DNA of 64,000 nucleotides from Coprinopsis marcescibilis (taxonomy: Eukaryota > Basidiomycota > Agaricomycetes > Agaricales > Psathyrellaceae). The translations under genes and the position numbers were made by a program. Of the stretch, positions 21,987-33,929 are shown in pieces (the first letter of the stretch is position 1; the number at the start of each line of letters is the position of its first letter). The notes under the pieces were generated by a model. That model did not search any database. It was not told where the DNA came from and was given only the letters and a program-made list of their open reading frames with translations. The stretch spans positions 16,563 through 80,562 of the forward strand of contig ML210215.1 in the NCBI GenBank assembly GCA_004369085.1, written 5' to 3'.

Positions 21987-23404
21987 ATGGCTAGTCGCCT
22001 CGTCCCCGCCTCCTATCGGTCAGACTCCTGGTTCGTCGATGAAACCACTGGAGTTCGGTGTCACATCTTCCGCTGGGACACCAAGTGTTGCTCCGATGGT
22101 CCTACTGGCTCTGACTGTTCCCAGACTCGACAGCAAGAGACGCTGGGCGCAGATACCTCTCGAAAACGCAGCACAAGCAAGGCCAACTCTCGTGAAAGCC
22201 ACGGCTTCTTGGAGCGTATGGACGAAATGCCCTTGGACATCGTGTACGAAGTGAGTTTCCACCACAGAAACGTGTGTCGATGACATGACCTAATCGCGAG
22301 GTAGATTTTCCAACATCTGGACCCACTCGACCTTCTCAACCTCTCGCGAACAAGCCGGAGCATGCGAGAGTTTCTCATGTCGCGTACAAACTCGCGTTTT
22401 ATTTGGCGATCGGCACTAGCGAGCGTTAGAAATCTGCCCACTTGCCCTCCTGATATGACCGAGCCTCAATACACTCAGCTCGCCTTCGATAATTCTTGCC
22501 AAGTGAGTAACTCAGCCTCATCTTATCAGCGTCTTCAGACGTGTCATTGGTTCCACGATCGCACCAATGTATCAAACGATGGTTCATGGCTCATGTGCCT
22601 CATTAACCATCTTCTGTTCAAAGCTCTGAGAAACTAAGTTCCTTGAACCGATCGCGATCGTCAATTCGCTTCCCTGCATTCATCGCAACTGCGAAACTGA
22701 TGGACATTTATCCATTCCTTTTCCCAGTTTTGCTCAGTGAAGAACGTGAAGACGATATATTGGGGCTGTCGCGTCCGATGCTGTTCCAGATGCATCAAGC
22801 AACAGTGAGTCCACCCAACCCCGTTTAGCTTGATCAACGTTAACGGTTCATGCGTACTTTTCTCCGTTACCTCTGCCCCTGTTTTCAGATTTGTTACCCT
22901 GGATGAACTAGTTCCATGGATTCCCGAGGAGATCCATATTAAAAAACCTGCCTCCATCTTCCCATACACTGTACTTACTGGTACGTGGTGATTGGCTCGA
23001 CAAGATGTTCACTTGCTGATAACAATCCATTACCCCACTTCAGATTACAATGTATGTCAACCATCGAAAAGAGCACTGTATTTTGCCCCAAAAGCAAAAC
23101 AGTACCTCGCGGAACTATCCCAGCTTATTGCTTCTTCGTCAGACAAGAAGGCAGTGGACACATGGTTGCAAAACAAGCGCCAGCTTCAGCTCGAACGAAT
23201 TAAGGTATGTTACCCGGATTAGTCTCTGGCGAGCTATAAATAACCAGCCTATAGCATGCATCGCTCTGCGAACATTGGTACGAGCACTGGGTGGAACGGC
23301 CACCCCCAGGATTCCTGGCACAGATCCCCTTATTCGATCTCTGCGTCACCCTCGTCCTCTCCGTCGTCCTCGTCTACCTCTGGAAAGATGCACTTCTCGG
23401 ATAA
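21987..23404 (+). CDS. F-box domain protein (exon structure partly uncertain)
   Basis: F-box motif assembled over an intron at about 22252/22306: MPLDIVYE joins IFQHLDPLDLLNLSRTSRSM, followed by REFLMSRTNSRFIWRSAL and CPPDMTEPQYTQLAFDNSCQ. F-box proteins bind Skp1 and recruit targets to SCF ubiquitin ligases; this layout is common in Agaricomycetes. Further exons include FPAFIATAKLMDIYPFLFPV (about 22670-22810), FVTLDELVPWIPEEIHIK (about 22893-22950), YLAELSQLIASSSDKKAVDT (about 23100-23160) and HASLCEHWYEHWVERPPPGF (about 23258-23320). The part between 22505 and 22650, where the family usually has a CxxC-rich segment, has stops or short frames, so a coding break or unseen intron is possible. 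The last exon ends with a hydrophobic stretch to the stop at 23404. The start at 21987 is tentative. Confidence 0.6.
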
Positions 23405-25810
23405 TTCGGACTGATCTACAGTATTTCCGCGACAGCCACGGCGTGACAAGCAATTCGTGAAGCCGATGGCGGATATGTATTGTGTGTGCGGATAAACCAC
23501 AGTGATGTTGGCAGAACTGAGGCCGCACGCCTCCCTGATGTGGATCACAAGTGGTGAAAATGCGTCGTTCACGGTGGATGCGATGTTGGATGGACTGTGT
23601 ACTGCTTTGGTGGGGAGCCTTGATGTTCGGATGTATGGTGCGGGGGAACCTCTTCCTCGTCCTCAACCATGCTCCGTTGGAGCATCTTCCGAACCTCTTC
23701 CGCGTGTCTTCATTTTCAATCCCCAGGCCGCCAATAACTTCTTGGTCAGAACCCTTTCGATGATACAAAGCTGTTTTGTCTATGTGAAGGTTCGAATGAT
23801 TTCTATCACGTATACGTTTGCACAATGGGGCGATGTATTGCGCTCAAGCCTCTTCGGTCGTCGGGGAGTATTTCTCAGCCATCAACGGCGCGACATTGTC
23901 GCAACAGTTGGCATTAATTACCTCTACTACTATGTTTCGTTTTACACACCAGCAGTTGACGGGGCACCTTCATTCATACTTTAGATTCCATTCTACCTCT
24001 AGATTGTTATCCTGCCAGCTGAGATGTTCCCCAGCGATTTGTTCAATAGACTTAGGAATTGAGCACTTTCTGGTAATAGATGTCATGCGCTCCTCACAAT
24101 CTATACCGACCACGGCGGTATTTCTATTGTTCCTCGCGTATTACCGAGTAAACTTCTTCGATGTAGCCCGCTCATATCGTTGGTGTTTCGTTCGTCCCTC
24201 ATCTTTCGATCTGAACGCAGTGTCCACACCACTCCTACTTCCCGCTTTGTTCTGCATGTTCCTAACACGGACGGTCGCAAAAGCTTGTTTTGGTGTACAT
24301 TCCGCTAAGCGGACGATCAGTGCTTATACGCCTAGACAGTCCGTTCTGTAGGAGATGCCTATCACCCGAAACGGAGGCGGGAGAACGACAAGAGGCACCT
24401 GCTGCACTGAAATGGATGGTGCGGTTCCCTTCAATGAAGGAGGCGTCCAGGTACTTGGCACCGAGTGTTGGAATTGCGGTAGACAGATAAGATTTGCGAG
24501 ATGCTGCTGCGAAATTAGCTCCAGTGAACTGTAGTGTCAGTGCGGTTATGTACTGATGTGATACGATTGCGAATTTATACGCATGACAGGTCGAACCGAG
24601 TAGGAGGTGGAGCGCCTGTAAGGACTGCTGCAAAATCAAACGCGGATTCAGATGAGTGCAAAGTTTGCAGGGACGCGAAGATGAGACCTTTTCATGCGAT
24701 GATAAAGCTCAATGACGAGCTTATCATGCCCATGCGCTCAATAGTGATTGCCAGTGCAAGGTCAGTAAACTGTTTCTAGAGGTCCGCTGATTGCAATCTG
24801 GCCATCCTGGGAAACACCGAGTTTCTCCATTCCACCTTCAATTTAGATCTTCGAGTAACCGGTGCAGCATCGCGAACTTCAAAGAATTGTGAACCGGTAG
24901 AGTTAGAGGGTTCGCCGCATTCGCGTCAGAAGAGCAAGATATAGTGGCTGAGTCGCAACTCGCGAGCGATCACGACTGGTGGGTGCTTCCTATTGGCAGC
25001 TGGGCTTGAAAAAAGATCGTTTGACATGGTGACAGACTGCGCAGGGTAGAAAGTCCTGAGGAATGTTCGTTGGCAAAGTGTTATCGAGACAATGAAGGCT
25101 TTTCCTCGGAGCACAAAGGGACAGGAACTGGTCAGCTGAAAGTGCAAGCCTCTGGCGCGGTGGCGTGCCAATCGCCTGTCCAAAGATTGTCTGCGGCGCT
25201 CGCAACAGTCCAAAGATGATCCATGAATAGGATACAGGAATAGAGATAGAGCCCAAATGCGTCACGGGGGATACTATCGCCATTAGGGCCGGCAAAGTCT
25301 GGTTGGGTGGTGTCGAACCGTCTATTTCGAGTGCGGGACGAATCTGGGGATGCTGAATATAAATAACGAGTCCGAGTCCGTTGGATCCGGTTGTCGGATT
25401 CATATTCTTCATGGAAAGAGACGATTCAATGCAGCGCGATTCCTAATTCTCTCCTGATAGGAAACTCTGGGCAATAGCGCCAAAATGTAATGATTGTGCC
25501 CCGGTAAGTGAGAACTCGAGTAGTATTGGCACATACACTGTTCAGTCTTTGTGAGTCTCCGTTTCAATCTTCTCGCCTTTGGAGTACGAGCCGCGACTTC
25601 CTGGATAACTTGTTGGAAGAGGTTGGCGTGAAGTAAGAAGGGACAGTACGTCTTGTGGGGCACAGGTGGCGGCAAATGCCGAACGATTTGACGCGGTCAG
25701 GTGATATGGCAAGTCATTACGCGTTTGATCGTTGATGGCGATGCCACTTGTTTATTGACTCGACGTCAGCGCTCTTGTACCGCCAAATCTCGAGACTCCA
25801 GCGTCTCAAC
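23405..25810. other. Unresolved 2.4 kb region
   Basis: No gene can be assigned with confidence. On the minus strand several stretches look coding-like. One frame ends in a very acidic tail (PEVDEDDGEDEGDAEIE, stop near 23330), antisense to the last F-box exon. A 140-codon frame (24990-25412) has a membrane-like segment, and a basic frame lies at 25409-25675. I could not join these into one model. On the plus strand 23818-24351 is open for 177 codons but lacks family features. A degraded or lineage-specific gene on the minus strand is possible. Confidence 0.35.
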
Positions 25811-28610
25811 ATGGCATTCGGCGATGATTTTGTGCTTGACAGCGAGAATGAAGATGAACTATTGGGCATGGAGATGGATATGGGTGGGCAGAAGAGCTTG
25901 AGTCAGCTCTCGATCGAGTTGGAGGGACAGGCATCCAGGGGTGAGTTGAAAGGCGAATATATCGTGCATATGCATGCTAAACCAATGGCTAGCCAAAGCA
26001 ATCGAAGAAACCTCATACATTTCGACATTTTCCACAGCAGAACTAGGACCAGGACCATCGACAATCGACCGGTTTACATCACCTTCCCGCCTGAGGGCTC
26101 CTGCAGTTGCAGATACTTCAATATCGTTAGCTTCCAACATTACTCCTGCTACGAACTCAGCTAGGCCCAGACCAAAGCCTAAACCTAGGAAAAAGCCCGT
26201 TAACGAAGCAGCAGTAGCTTCGTCAGATATCTCGAATTTCAGCTTCATGAACCAAAACGTCGACCCGATCACAGCAAACGGGATGACCGACATGAGACCA
26301 GACTTTGATACTCAGTTTTTCGACCTAGCCGGACCATCAAGTATAGCAGACAGAGCCAAAACACGCCAGCGACGCGCAACTACTGCAACACAGGCTCATG
26401 ACTATGGCGATGTTGACGATCTCAGCTTGTTCGAAGACGACCTCGTTGGGGCCAGCTCCAAGCCATCAAAGCCCAAGAAATCTTCGAAAGGGAAGGAAAA
26501 GGCGAATAATCCTATCGTTTTAGGCGAAGTCATCGAACTCACGGACGATGATGATGATGAGCTGAACATCAAGACCAAGGTTAAGCCCAAGAAAGCACAC
26601 GACAAGCTTGAAAACCTCACAGCAGGTTCCAACACTGTACCCGCATTCGACTCCGCAGCACCACCGGAGAACAGACCACGACCACGACCCAAACCACGGA
26701 AGAAAAAAGCGGTGGAAGCCGCTGAAGACGCTGGAAATACTGCAACCTCACACTCCGTGCGACACCCTCTAATTCCCTCCTCCCTCCCACCTTCGGACTT
26801 TCCCTCATCGACTGCTACCTCAATGTATACCAACCGTGGCTTTGGCATTCCTCAGATAGAAACCCTTGCCAACAACGCAGGCCAAAGCGAACCTCCGAGC
26901 AGCTCCGCCCCGAGGAAGAGCTCCGAAATCGACGAGTTGTTCTCAGAAGATCATATCGACATTCCAGTATTTGGGCTACCTAGAGTGGACCCTCAAGCTG
27001 TCGGTCCACCTCCCCCGACCTTTTTCGCGAGTTCTTCGCTTCCCCGGTTACCCACCGACAAACCCGATGCCGCCGTGCCAGACAATGGTCATGAGCCCCC
27101 GAGAGATATCGTCGATCTGACAGTGCTCTCCACGCAGAATCCAGAACCCATGAACGTTCTCGCTGACAAGCCGCTGAAGCCCAAAGCAAAAGCCAAGCGG
27201 AAGCCGAAGGGTGATGATGAAGAGGAAGCGTACGATCCTTCCCTCGACAAGCCTAAAACATCGTCGAAGAGCAGGAAGAAGGCTGCAAGCAAGCAGAAAA
27301 CGGTGCCCGGAGGTCAAGGTCAAGTGGAAGTGGTCATCCCCATGCGGACTTCTTCTAAAGACGCATCCAAGGCTCCAGCTGAAAGCGCGGGTACGGATGC
27401 TCCCCACACTGAGAAGAAAGGGAGCAAGGCGAAGGTCAAAGGGAAGACCGCAAACCCCAAGAAGAAGAGCAAGGGCTCGGAGGATGCGGAGGAGCTATTC
27501 AAAAGTAGGGAATTCATTGACGATTCCGACGAAGACCCTTTGTTGCCGGGTAGAGCCAATGGAGTCGCTGGTGTCTCAAGTACCGGAGTGGTTGCTACCA
27601 GCAATCCTGGGTCTCGACTAACGGAGCCGACCCTCGACGAAGATTTGCTTTCTAGACCTCTCAGTCCATTGTCCGACGCAGAAATGGACTTGGATGTCTT
27701 TAGGCCGAAACCTGGCAAGAAGAGGAAGTCAACAGTCGTCGCAGACGATGATGACGAGGACTCTGGAGGGATTGGTGATAGCAGTCGTCTGGAAGAGACA
27801 CCGAGCAAACGGCAGAAGACTATGGGTGGACCTGTGGCAGAGGAAGAGAGCACCTCTGCGAAGATAAAGGCGAGCAAGAAATACAAGTCTAAGCCCTCCA
27901 AGGCTTCCGAGAAGGTGGCAGAACAGTCGCCAGCGAAGGAACCAGAGGAAGAAGTAAATGACTCTGTCATTCGATCATCTCGAGGGAAAGGGAAGCGCAG
28001 GAGTGCAATGATTGAGTCGGATGAAGAAGCAGAACAAGAGCAGCATGCATCTAGAATCCAGAGCGAAGATGAACCTCCTCCAGCTCAGGATGTGGCCAAG
28101 GTCAGTCTTTTCGTTGTCGTGACGGACGTAACAGCCGCTAAATTGTGTGTGTTTTTTTAGGAAAAGGAGAATTTTGAACCGGTTGTCATAAGCACACCCA
28201 AACCACCTCCCCAAGCCACCAATAGATACTCGATTGGGCTTCGCAAGTCGACGCCAATGAGTGAGCTTATCAAGCGTGTAAACGCTCTTCCCAGTTCCCC
28301 ATTCCCTGCTGCGCGCAGGTCCTCCCTTAAGGGCGGCGCAACTGCATATTCACCCTACCTCAAGTCGTCAAGGAGCGCCCTGTCAAGGATTGCGCCATTG
28401 CATCCCAATAGAAGGACACCACCGCCCCCATTGCCCCCGCCACCTCCCAAGAAGAAGTCCAAGAAGGAGTTGGATCGGGAAGAGAGGTGGGAAGAGGAGC
28501 TTGTGGAGAGCTTGGGTGGGGTCGATGTTTGGGCAGTAATGAGCGATGCAGAGCGTAGAGACCTGAGAAAAGCCAAGTTTGCGATGGAAATGGGAGGATG
28601 GGAAGAGTGA
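25811..28610 (+). CDS. Large disordered, charged protein of unknown function
   Basis: Start at 25811 (MAFGDDFVLDSENEDELLGM). A first intron (25941-about 25990) joins GQASR to AKAIEETSYISTFSTAELG. The big second exon (to about 28099) encodes a Lys/Ser/Pro/Asp-rich disordered region with several basic clusters. Examples are KPKKSSKGKEKANN, RPRPRPKPRKKKAVEAA (twice in similar form: PRPKPKPRKKPVNEAA and the later copy) and TPSKRQKTMGG. A SUMO-interaction-like GEVIELTDDDDDE also occurs. The last exon is compact and looks constrained: NRYSIGLRKSTPMSELIKRV, YSPYLKSSRSALSRIAPLHP, a proline run, KKSKKELDREERWEEELVES and SDAERRDLRKAKFAMEMGGW. Nuclear location is likely from the basic clusters. I do not recognise the family. 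Total length is about 880 residues. Confidence 0.75.
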
Positions 28611-29259
28611 TGTCGTCTGTAACATTATTGTTATCGCTGGGGACTGTTGTAAGTGTACTATTCGATACAAAGTTGTTCAGTATTAGCCCCAGCCTTTACT
28701 ATCGAAAACCTGTTTAACATTAGTCGGCGGATATCAGATTGAAGATCAAGTCGTTCTTGGAATTGGTTCGGGCACAATAAACCCTGTTTGCATGAGGCGA
28801 TGCCTCGTGGAGGGCTGATGTCTGATGACCACAACGTAGGACTCGGAATTATCCACAAGAATGCGCTCATTCCATTTGCTCTCTTGCCTTCCCATTATGA
28901 CCCAGCACAGAATCAACCGCACCCAACTCGATTCATAACTCGGAACGCGGTGGAAGCATCAGGCGGACAGGCAACATATGACAGTTGTTGGGATACTAAA
29001 AGGAGTACAATTGAGCGCTCGCCTTTGTGCAGAGTCGAGGCCTCGTTGCAGTATGTATTCCATTAACTTGCTTGTATTAGCACTTAATCTATACTGAAGC
29101 CGTATCGATTGTCGGTGGTTCTTGCTCTTTCCCTTCTTCTACCCTGCGCTCTCGCTGGGCAAGGTATGTGGAGCTCAGCACCTTGAAACCGTCTTCGCGG
29201 CGAGGTTAACCTTGGGACCCAGCAGGCCTCATTTCATTTACCTAGGATAAACTGCACAA
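28611..29259. other. Intergenic, no gene seen
   Basis: About 650 bp containing the 3' flank of the charged protein and the promoter of the next gene. Pyrimidine-rich blocks near 29110-29160 could be a fungal CT-box. No repeat or RNA gene noticed. Confidence 0.4.
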
Positions 29260-30971
29260 ATGGCTGAAACACTACACGCACCACCTCCCATTGCGGGTTC
29301 GATATCTCGAGGTAGCTTTCGAGATACGAGGGTCGCAGATAACTTCTCGCCCTTCAGCTCTGTGATGGAATACAATGCGATGTCCAGGCAAATGGTATGT
29401 GCGCACTCTGCTGCGGGAAAGTCAGCTCAAAGTCGGGTTCTAATCTCCTTCGTTTGCTTTTGGTCAGGCCGCACCTGGTGCTCCCTTCCTTCATGGTGTA
29501 CGACCCGGGAGTTTGTATACTAACGCCACTCCTGCTGCGAAGCCTCGGGTAGGCTCAATTCCTTTCGTTCTTGACCGTGATATCCTCACGCTGTTTGGAT
29601 TTAGAAAATAGAGAATCTATCGCGTCGTGACAGTATGGAAAGCTTTTATGTTGAACAAACTCATGTTGGTCGGGCACATCCAGTATGTTCGGTTCAGGAC
29701 CACTTGGGCATCGCTGACTGGCTCTTCTTTAGCACCCAGATGAAGTGTTCTCAGACCATGGCAGCTACATGCAAACGGCAGGCCCCCGACACCCCCATGC
29801 TCCCTCTCATAATCCTTCTCGTGCACCATCCAACGTTCCGTCTCACGTACCTTCGCGCGCACCATCTCATGTACCCTCACACTTTCCACCATCTCGTGCT
29901 CCGTCAAATTTGCCTCCTCATATTCCCCCTCATGTTCTTTCCCAACTTTCCCATGCCCCCTCACACACAGGGTCCCTCGCTCCTCCGTCATCCGGCCAAT
30001 TCCCGTTTCCTTTGCAACCTCCCTCGCACACCCCTTCTCAACTTCGACAAGTGCCAAGTGCCGGTAGTGGGCCAATGCAGATGGTGGGTAGCACTCTCCG
30101 ATAAGATGGTATGCAATATCAATATCTGAATCAATGTCCGAATAGAATATCCACCATGCAACGCCTCCGAGGTCCCGTGCAGGAAGTGATCCTGACAGTC
30201 CCCGCCGTACGAGCTTCTACGGGTCTCCCAACGACTTACCCCCTCGAACTCCTTCCAAGGTATGTATTTCGCAATGCTAAGTTGTCAGCGTGCTGAAGTA
30301 TTCGACACAGGATGGCCACCACGATCGGCATAGGCCGTCAGAAGCATCGAAAGGCAGGGTATGCGACCTCCATCCTCTATCTTTGCATTTCCATTGAAAC
30401 CTCCCTCTCCACTAGAGTGTAAAGAGATCTGGTACCATTAGGCGCAAGCCACCCCCGGATTCCTTCGGCCCCTCTTCTATAGGCACTCCGTACATGGTCA
30501 GTGACGCCCCTCTTCTGATCCGTGCTCCGTAGCCTCACATATTCCTCCTACTATCTGTAGCATTCGAGGAATCCTTCTCAAAACGGACGGCCGGTTAGTA
30601 TGCAAGGAAGCATTCGCTCCATTCCCAAGCGACACGGGGCATTCCCTTTCGAACACGGGGCCAATGACGACCTTATTGCCAGAGTCTGGCTACCTTGGAC
30701 CGATAGACTGGAACTACACCCCTGCACGTTCCATGTCATAGGACCCGGCAATCAGTTATATACGCTCGAAGTCGACTATCAGTGGGCGAAGATGGTTCAC
30801 GGAACTGCAAAGTTCCATGGTGGTGGGTTCGGAGGGAGAGGGAGACTAATTGTTGAGTGAGTGTGGTGTGCATTTCCCCGATGTTTTTTTTTCGAATCCT
30901 GACGCGCAAATTTTAGATGGGAAATTGCGTTCCACCTTGAAAAACATACGGATGGCTCAGACTCTGACTAG
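29260..30971 (+). CDS. Unknown protein with His/Ser/Pro repeat and conserved C-terminal domain
   Basis: About eight exons, most joined confidently by frame. Start at 29260 (MAETLHAPPPIAGSISRGSF). Exon 2 has APGAPFLHGVRPGSLYTNAT, then RRDSMESFYVEQTHVGRAHP and HPDEVFSDHGSYMQTAGPRH. A repeat of about 70 residues follows (29790-29980) with units of the form APSHVPSRAPSN. Then come NIHHATPPRSRAGSDPDSPR, SVKRSGTIRRKPPPDSFGPS and a folded-looking C-terminal part: DLIARVWLPWTDRLELHPCT, FHVIGPGNQLYTLEVDYQWA and GRLIVEWEIAFHLEKHT. It ends in SDSD at 30971. Likely an intracellular protein with a disordered, phosphorylatable middle. I do not recognise the family and assign no function. Confidence 0.75.
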
Positions 30972-31324
30972 ACACGGTTAATACCAAACTTGAAAGCATC
31001 TTGTGAGCTTTCATGTCCGAACTATGGTTTGGGTCCTTGCTTTCACACTTCATGTTCGCCTCTATGTTCACATCCTATTCCACACACGCCAAGCTTCAAG
31101 TGTAACATTGCTGTATTACTGCTCATCTGTAAACTGTGTATCTATACCTATGTTGATGATATCTTCGTATCTCTACCTGTGCTGGTACCAGTGGTGGCAT
31201 CTTTCTTATTAACACAGATCTCCTGCCCGGCCCTTCCGTCGACGAAGTCAACCAGAGAAATCCCTGCCCATCTTTAATTGTGACTCTTCTTCTGCTGTTC
31301 AGTGGGCATTAGTTGCGGCCTCAG
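30972..31324. other. Convergent 3' intergenic region
   Basis: About 350 bp between convergent genes. T-rich in the second half; no feature seen. Confidence 0.5.
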
Positions 31325-32367
31325 TTATTTGTTAGTGCTACCTACCTCACGGGCCCACAAGAGGTAGAAACCAGCGGCGGAAAGGAGAGGCATGACTACA
31401 TACCCAGCCCGAACCCAGAAGTATATGTTATTCTTGGCCCACGTGGACCAACCAGCGCCGAGAAAGGCGGTCAACAACCCAGCCGGAAAGAGTACGTAGC
31501 CAGAAATACTGCATAGATGATAAACCATCTACAGAATGCCTCTCGGGAATGAAGAACTCACTTGTGGTACTTCCAGAATAATTTAGCTTTCGGGCCTCCT
31601 CCGTGTAAGTTATCTTTGAACAGCATGCTTGAGGCGCCCCAGAGACCCTGAAAGATCATCCATGCAGTATACGTATATCCAAACACCTAGTGATATTGTG
31701 TCTGTCATTTAAGATAGTAATGATAGAAAACCGCGGGGGAACTCACACCGTGCCAAGTGGTGCCGTGTTCGGCGCCTTGTTGGTACTTGTGAAACCAGAC
31801 TATCACAGTACCCGCAACCAGTGTCGCAGGGAATGCCAGAGCCCATTGAGGGAGATCGAGAGTAGGCATTAAAGGGTTTTTGTGGCCCTCGGGTGGAGGA
31901 TAGTACAGGCCGACGAGTGCTGCGGGCTTGTTAGCGAATAAGCGCTCGCGCCGAGAATCATGTTCTTACAGTATGCGAACTGGAACAGCGAGAACGCCTG
32001 CAGCAAAGGGTGCAGAGTAAACCACCCAAATTCCGATGTACTGTGTCTCATCACTGCGAGCCAAGTGGTAGCCGCGAGTATCTTAGCTGTTCGTCAGGGA
32101 TTGAAATAGCAATTGGATCCATCTCCCAGCGTACCGCGATTGGGATCTGAACTAATGCGTAAGCACTTCAGGACTCTACTCTTTGCCCAATTGACTTACC
32201 TGAGCAGTAAGACGAGGTATATCCAAGTACCAAGTTGCAGTTGTCACGGTGCATTGACTGCCGTCCCACTTTTCATCGGGCTCATGTTTATCTTCGGGGT
32301 TTGGAAGCAGCGGCTGGGTCTCGTGGCCAATATAGCCCTTCTCCTGGTGCTCAGCGGACTTCGCCAT
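31325..32367 (-). CDS. Cytochrome b561-like membrane protein
   Basis: Start at 32367 (MAKSAEHQEKGYIGHETQPL). After a hydrophilic N-terminus, exons give hydrophobic helices. ILAATTWLAVMRHSTSEFGW runs into FTLHPLLQAFSLFQFAY. Next come ALVGLYYPPPEGHKN and PQWALAFPATLVAGTVIVWF, then HGTTWHGVFGYTYTAWMIFQ, LFWKYHKISGYVLFPAGLLT and RAGYVVMPLLSAAGFYLLW. The paired histidines (LHPLL, TTWHGVFG, WKYHKISGY) fit the haem ligands of the cytochrome b561 fold, which moves electrons across membranes using ascorbate or similar donors. Five to six membrane helices are visible. The second exon near 32090-32150 is uncertain. The substrate and membrane are not shown by sequence. Confidence 0.7.
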
Positions 32368-33379
32368 TTGTGTTAAAGCTTGTACTGCAGTTTCTGCTGA
32401 GGAGGGAGAAACGGAAGTGTATCTGGGGCTGATTGTCGACAGTTGGTCGACATCTATCCTTTATAGGTGATATCGGGAGCCAGCAGTTTGTCACAGCTTG
32501 CGGTGAAGTACAACATAAGCTGTACATGTAATGTATGCACCAAATCAAAGAAAGCCTTGTCAATGAGGCGCCGTTTCTCACAGACATGGGCTTGTGCATC
32601 AGATAAACTAGAAGTATCAAATGTGACAGTGGATCAAAGGTTCATGTATAATGTTCGTTGGCAGGGCTAGTATCTACTTGAGATCTGTATCCCATACTTC
32701 GGTCGGAGCCCTACGAAATCTATTTTTGAGATCGCTGCGACCGTTCTTCAGCTGCGGAATCTCTCAGACCTCACACCAGCTATCTGGGTATCAGAGCCCG
32801 CATGTATTCCATACTCCATACTTCGGTAGAGTATCGATGGAGTGGACACTGTGCTGATCTCATGTTCGGACCGTGTTTCTCGGGAAGTTGATATTCACAA
32901 AGCATCCACAGCTCATGGCTGCCTGCTGAGACGCCGCTCGTGGACACCTGGTGTCAAGGCTGTTGACGTATACTTATATGGGGTATTGGCAGCGCGTCAG
33001 AAGAACTTCCTGACAAAATGATTCATTAACGACGCGAGAAGAACTTCCCGGCGAAAAATCATCAACAATATGTGATGGCACATACACATGTGTACTTCAG
33101 GTCGGCTCAATTCGCCGTAGAGACCCTTTTTACTGCACACCAGACTTGCAGGAGCTACACAATCATAAGTAATCTATCCTGACTGATTTTGGGGCCATAC
33201 GATCTGAAATCTGAAAAGGGTTAGCACTCTTGTAAGGCTGAATTTCTTTCCACAACGCTGTACTGAGGCCCGAGGGTCGGCGCCAATCTGAGTAACTGTG
33301 CACATCGATCCATCAGTGACTCGGATCGCCGGCCAGTGGGAGCCAGTGGGATGGGAAATCTAATTGAAATCTAAAGTAC
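32368..33379. other. Intergenic with imperfect short tandem repeats
   Basis: No gene seen. Two imperfect copies of a 36-37 bp unit with the core AGAAGAACTTCC lie at about 32993-33068. The motif CCATACTTCGGT occurs near 32691 and CCATACTTCGGTAG near 32815. Confidence 0.4.
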
Positions 33380-33381
33380 TA

Positions 33382-33490
33382 CAGTCGAACCTGTGATAAG
33401 CCATACCCCTCCGTGGACGGGAAAAGTATGGGTTATTGGCGACTATGGGTTATGGCTTATCTCAGTTATGGGTTATGACAGGTTTGACTG
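33382..33490. mobile_element. 109-bp MITE with TA target duplication (Tc1/mariner or pogo type)
   Basis: Terminal inverted repeats of about 24 bp with 3 mismatches begin CAGTCGAACCTGTGATAAGC on the left and CAGTCAAACCTGTCATAACC on the right (reverse complement). The element is flanked by TA on both sides (33380-33381 and 33491-33492). Inside, TATGGGTTAT occurs three times. No coding capacity, so movement would depend on a transposase in trans. Confidence 0.75.
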
Positions 33491-33929
33491 TACTTATCAT
33501 TCATCAGTAGTTGAGAATTACTTATCTGCAATGTCACAAACTCCTACAGTGACCGTGAAACTTGAGATGCCCTTCATAGCCGAGCTAGATTTAGCAGCAA
33601 AGCGCTGGCGACGGAAGCGCAACTGTGGGAGAGTTCCAACTTCGGCACTGTGGCGAGAGTGAGGAGTTATTTCGAGATTGCAGACCTCTGATAGTTCTCA
33701 ACTACTGATGAATGATAGTACCCAAAGCTTCGAGCAAAAAGGTGCCCGATTTGTCCCTCCTAAACTGACTCACGACCTTCAAGTTATTCTTGGGAAAAAT
33801 GAAGAACCAGAGGCATCACGAGGGATAAATGATGATAACCACAGCTCTGGCGTGGGTTGCGTAGTCCCTTCCACCTTCGTCGCCACCCGAACTCAGCACT
33901 GAATGGCTCACATTCGATTCTCTCCAACA

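Noticed and set aside
23818..24351. 177-codon open frame on the plus strand
   Set aside because: Composition looks like non-coding or shadow sequence; no family signal and no splice partners found.
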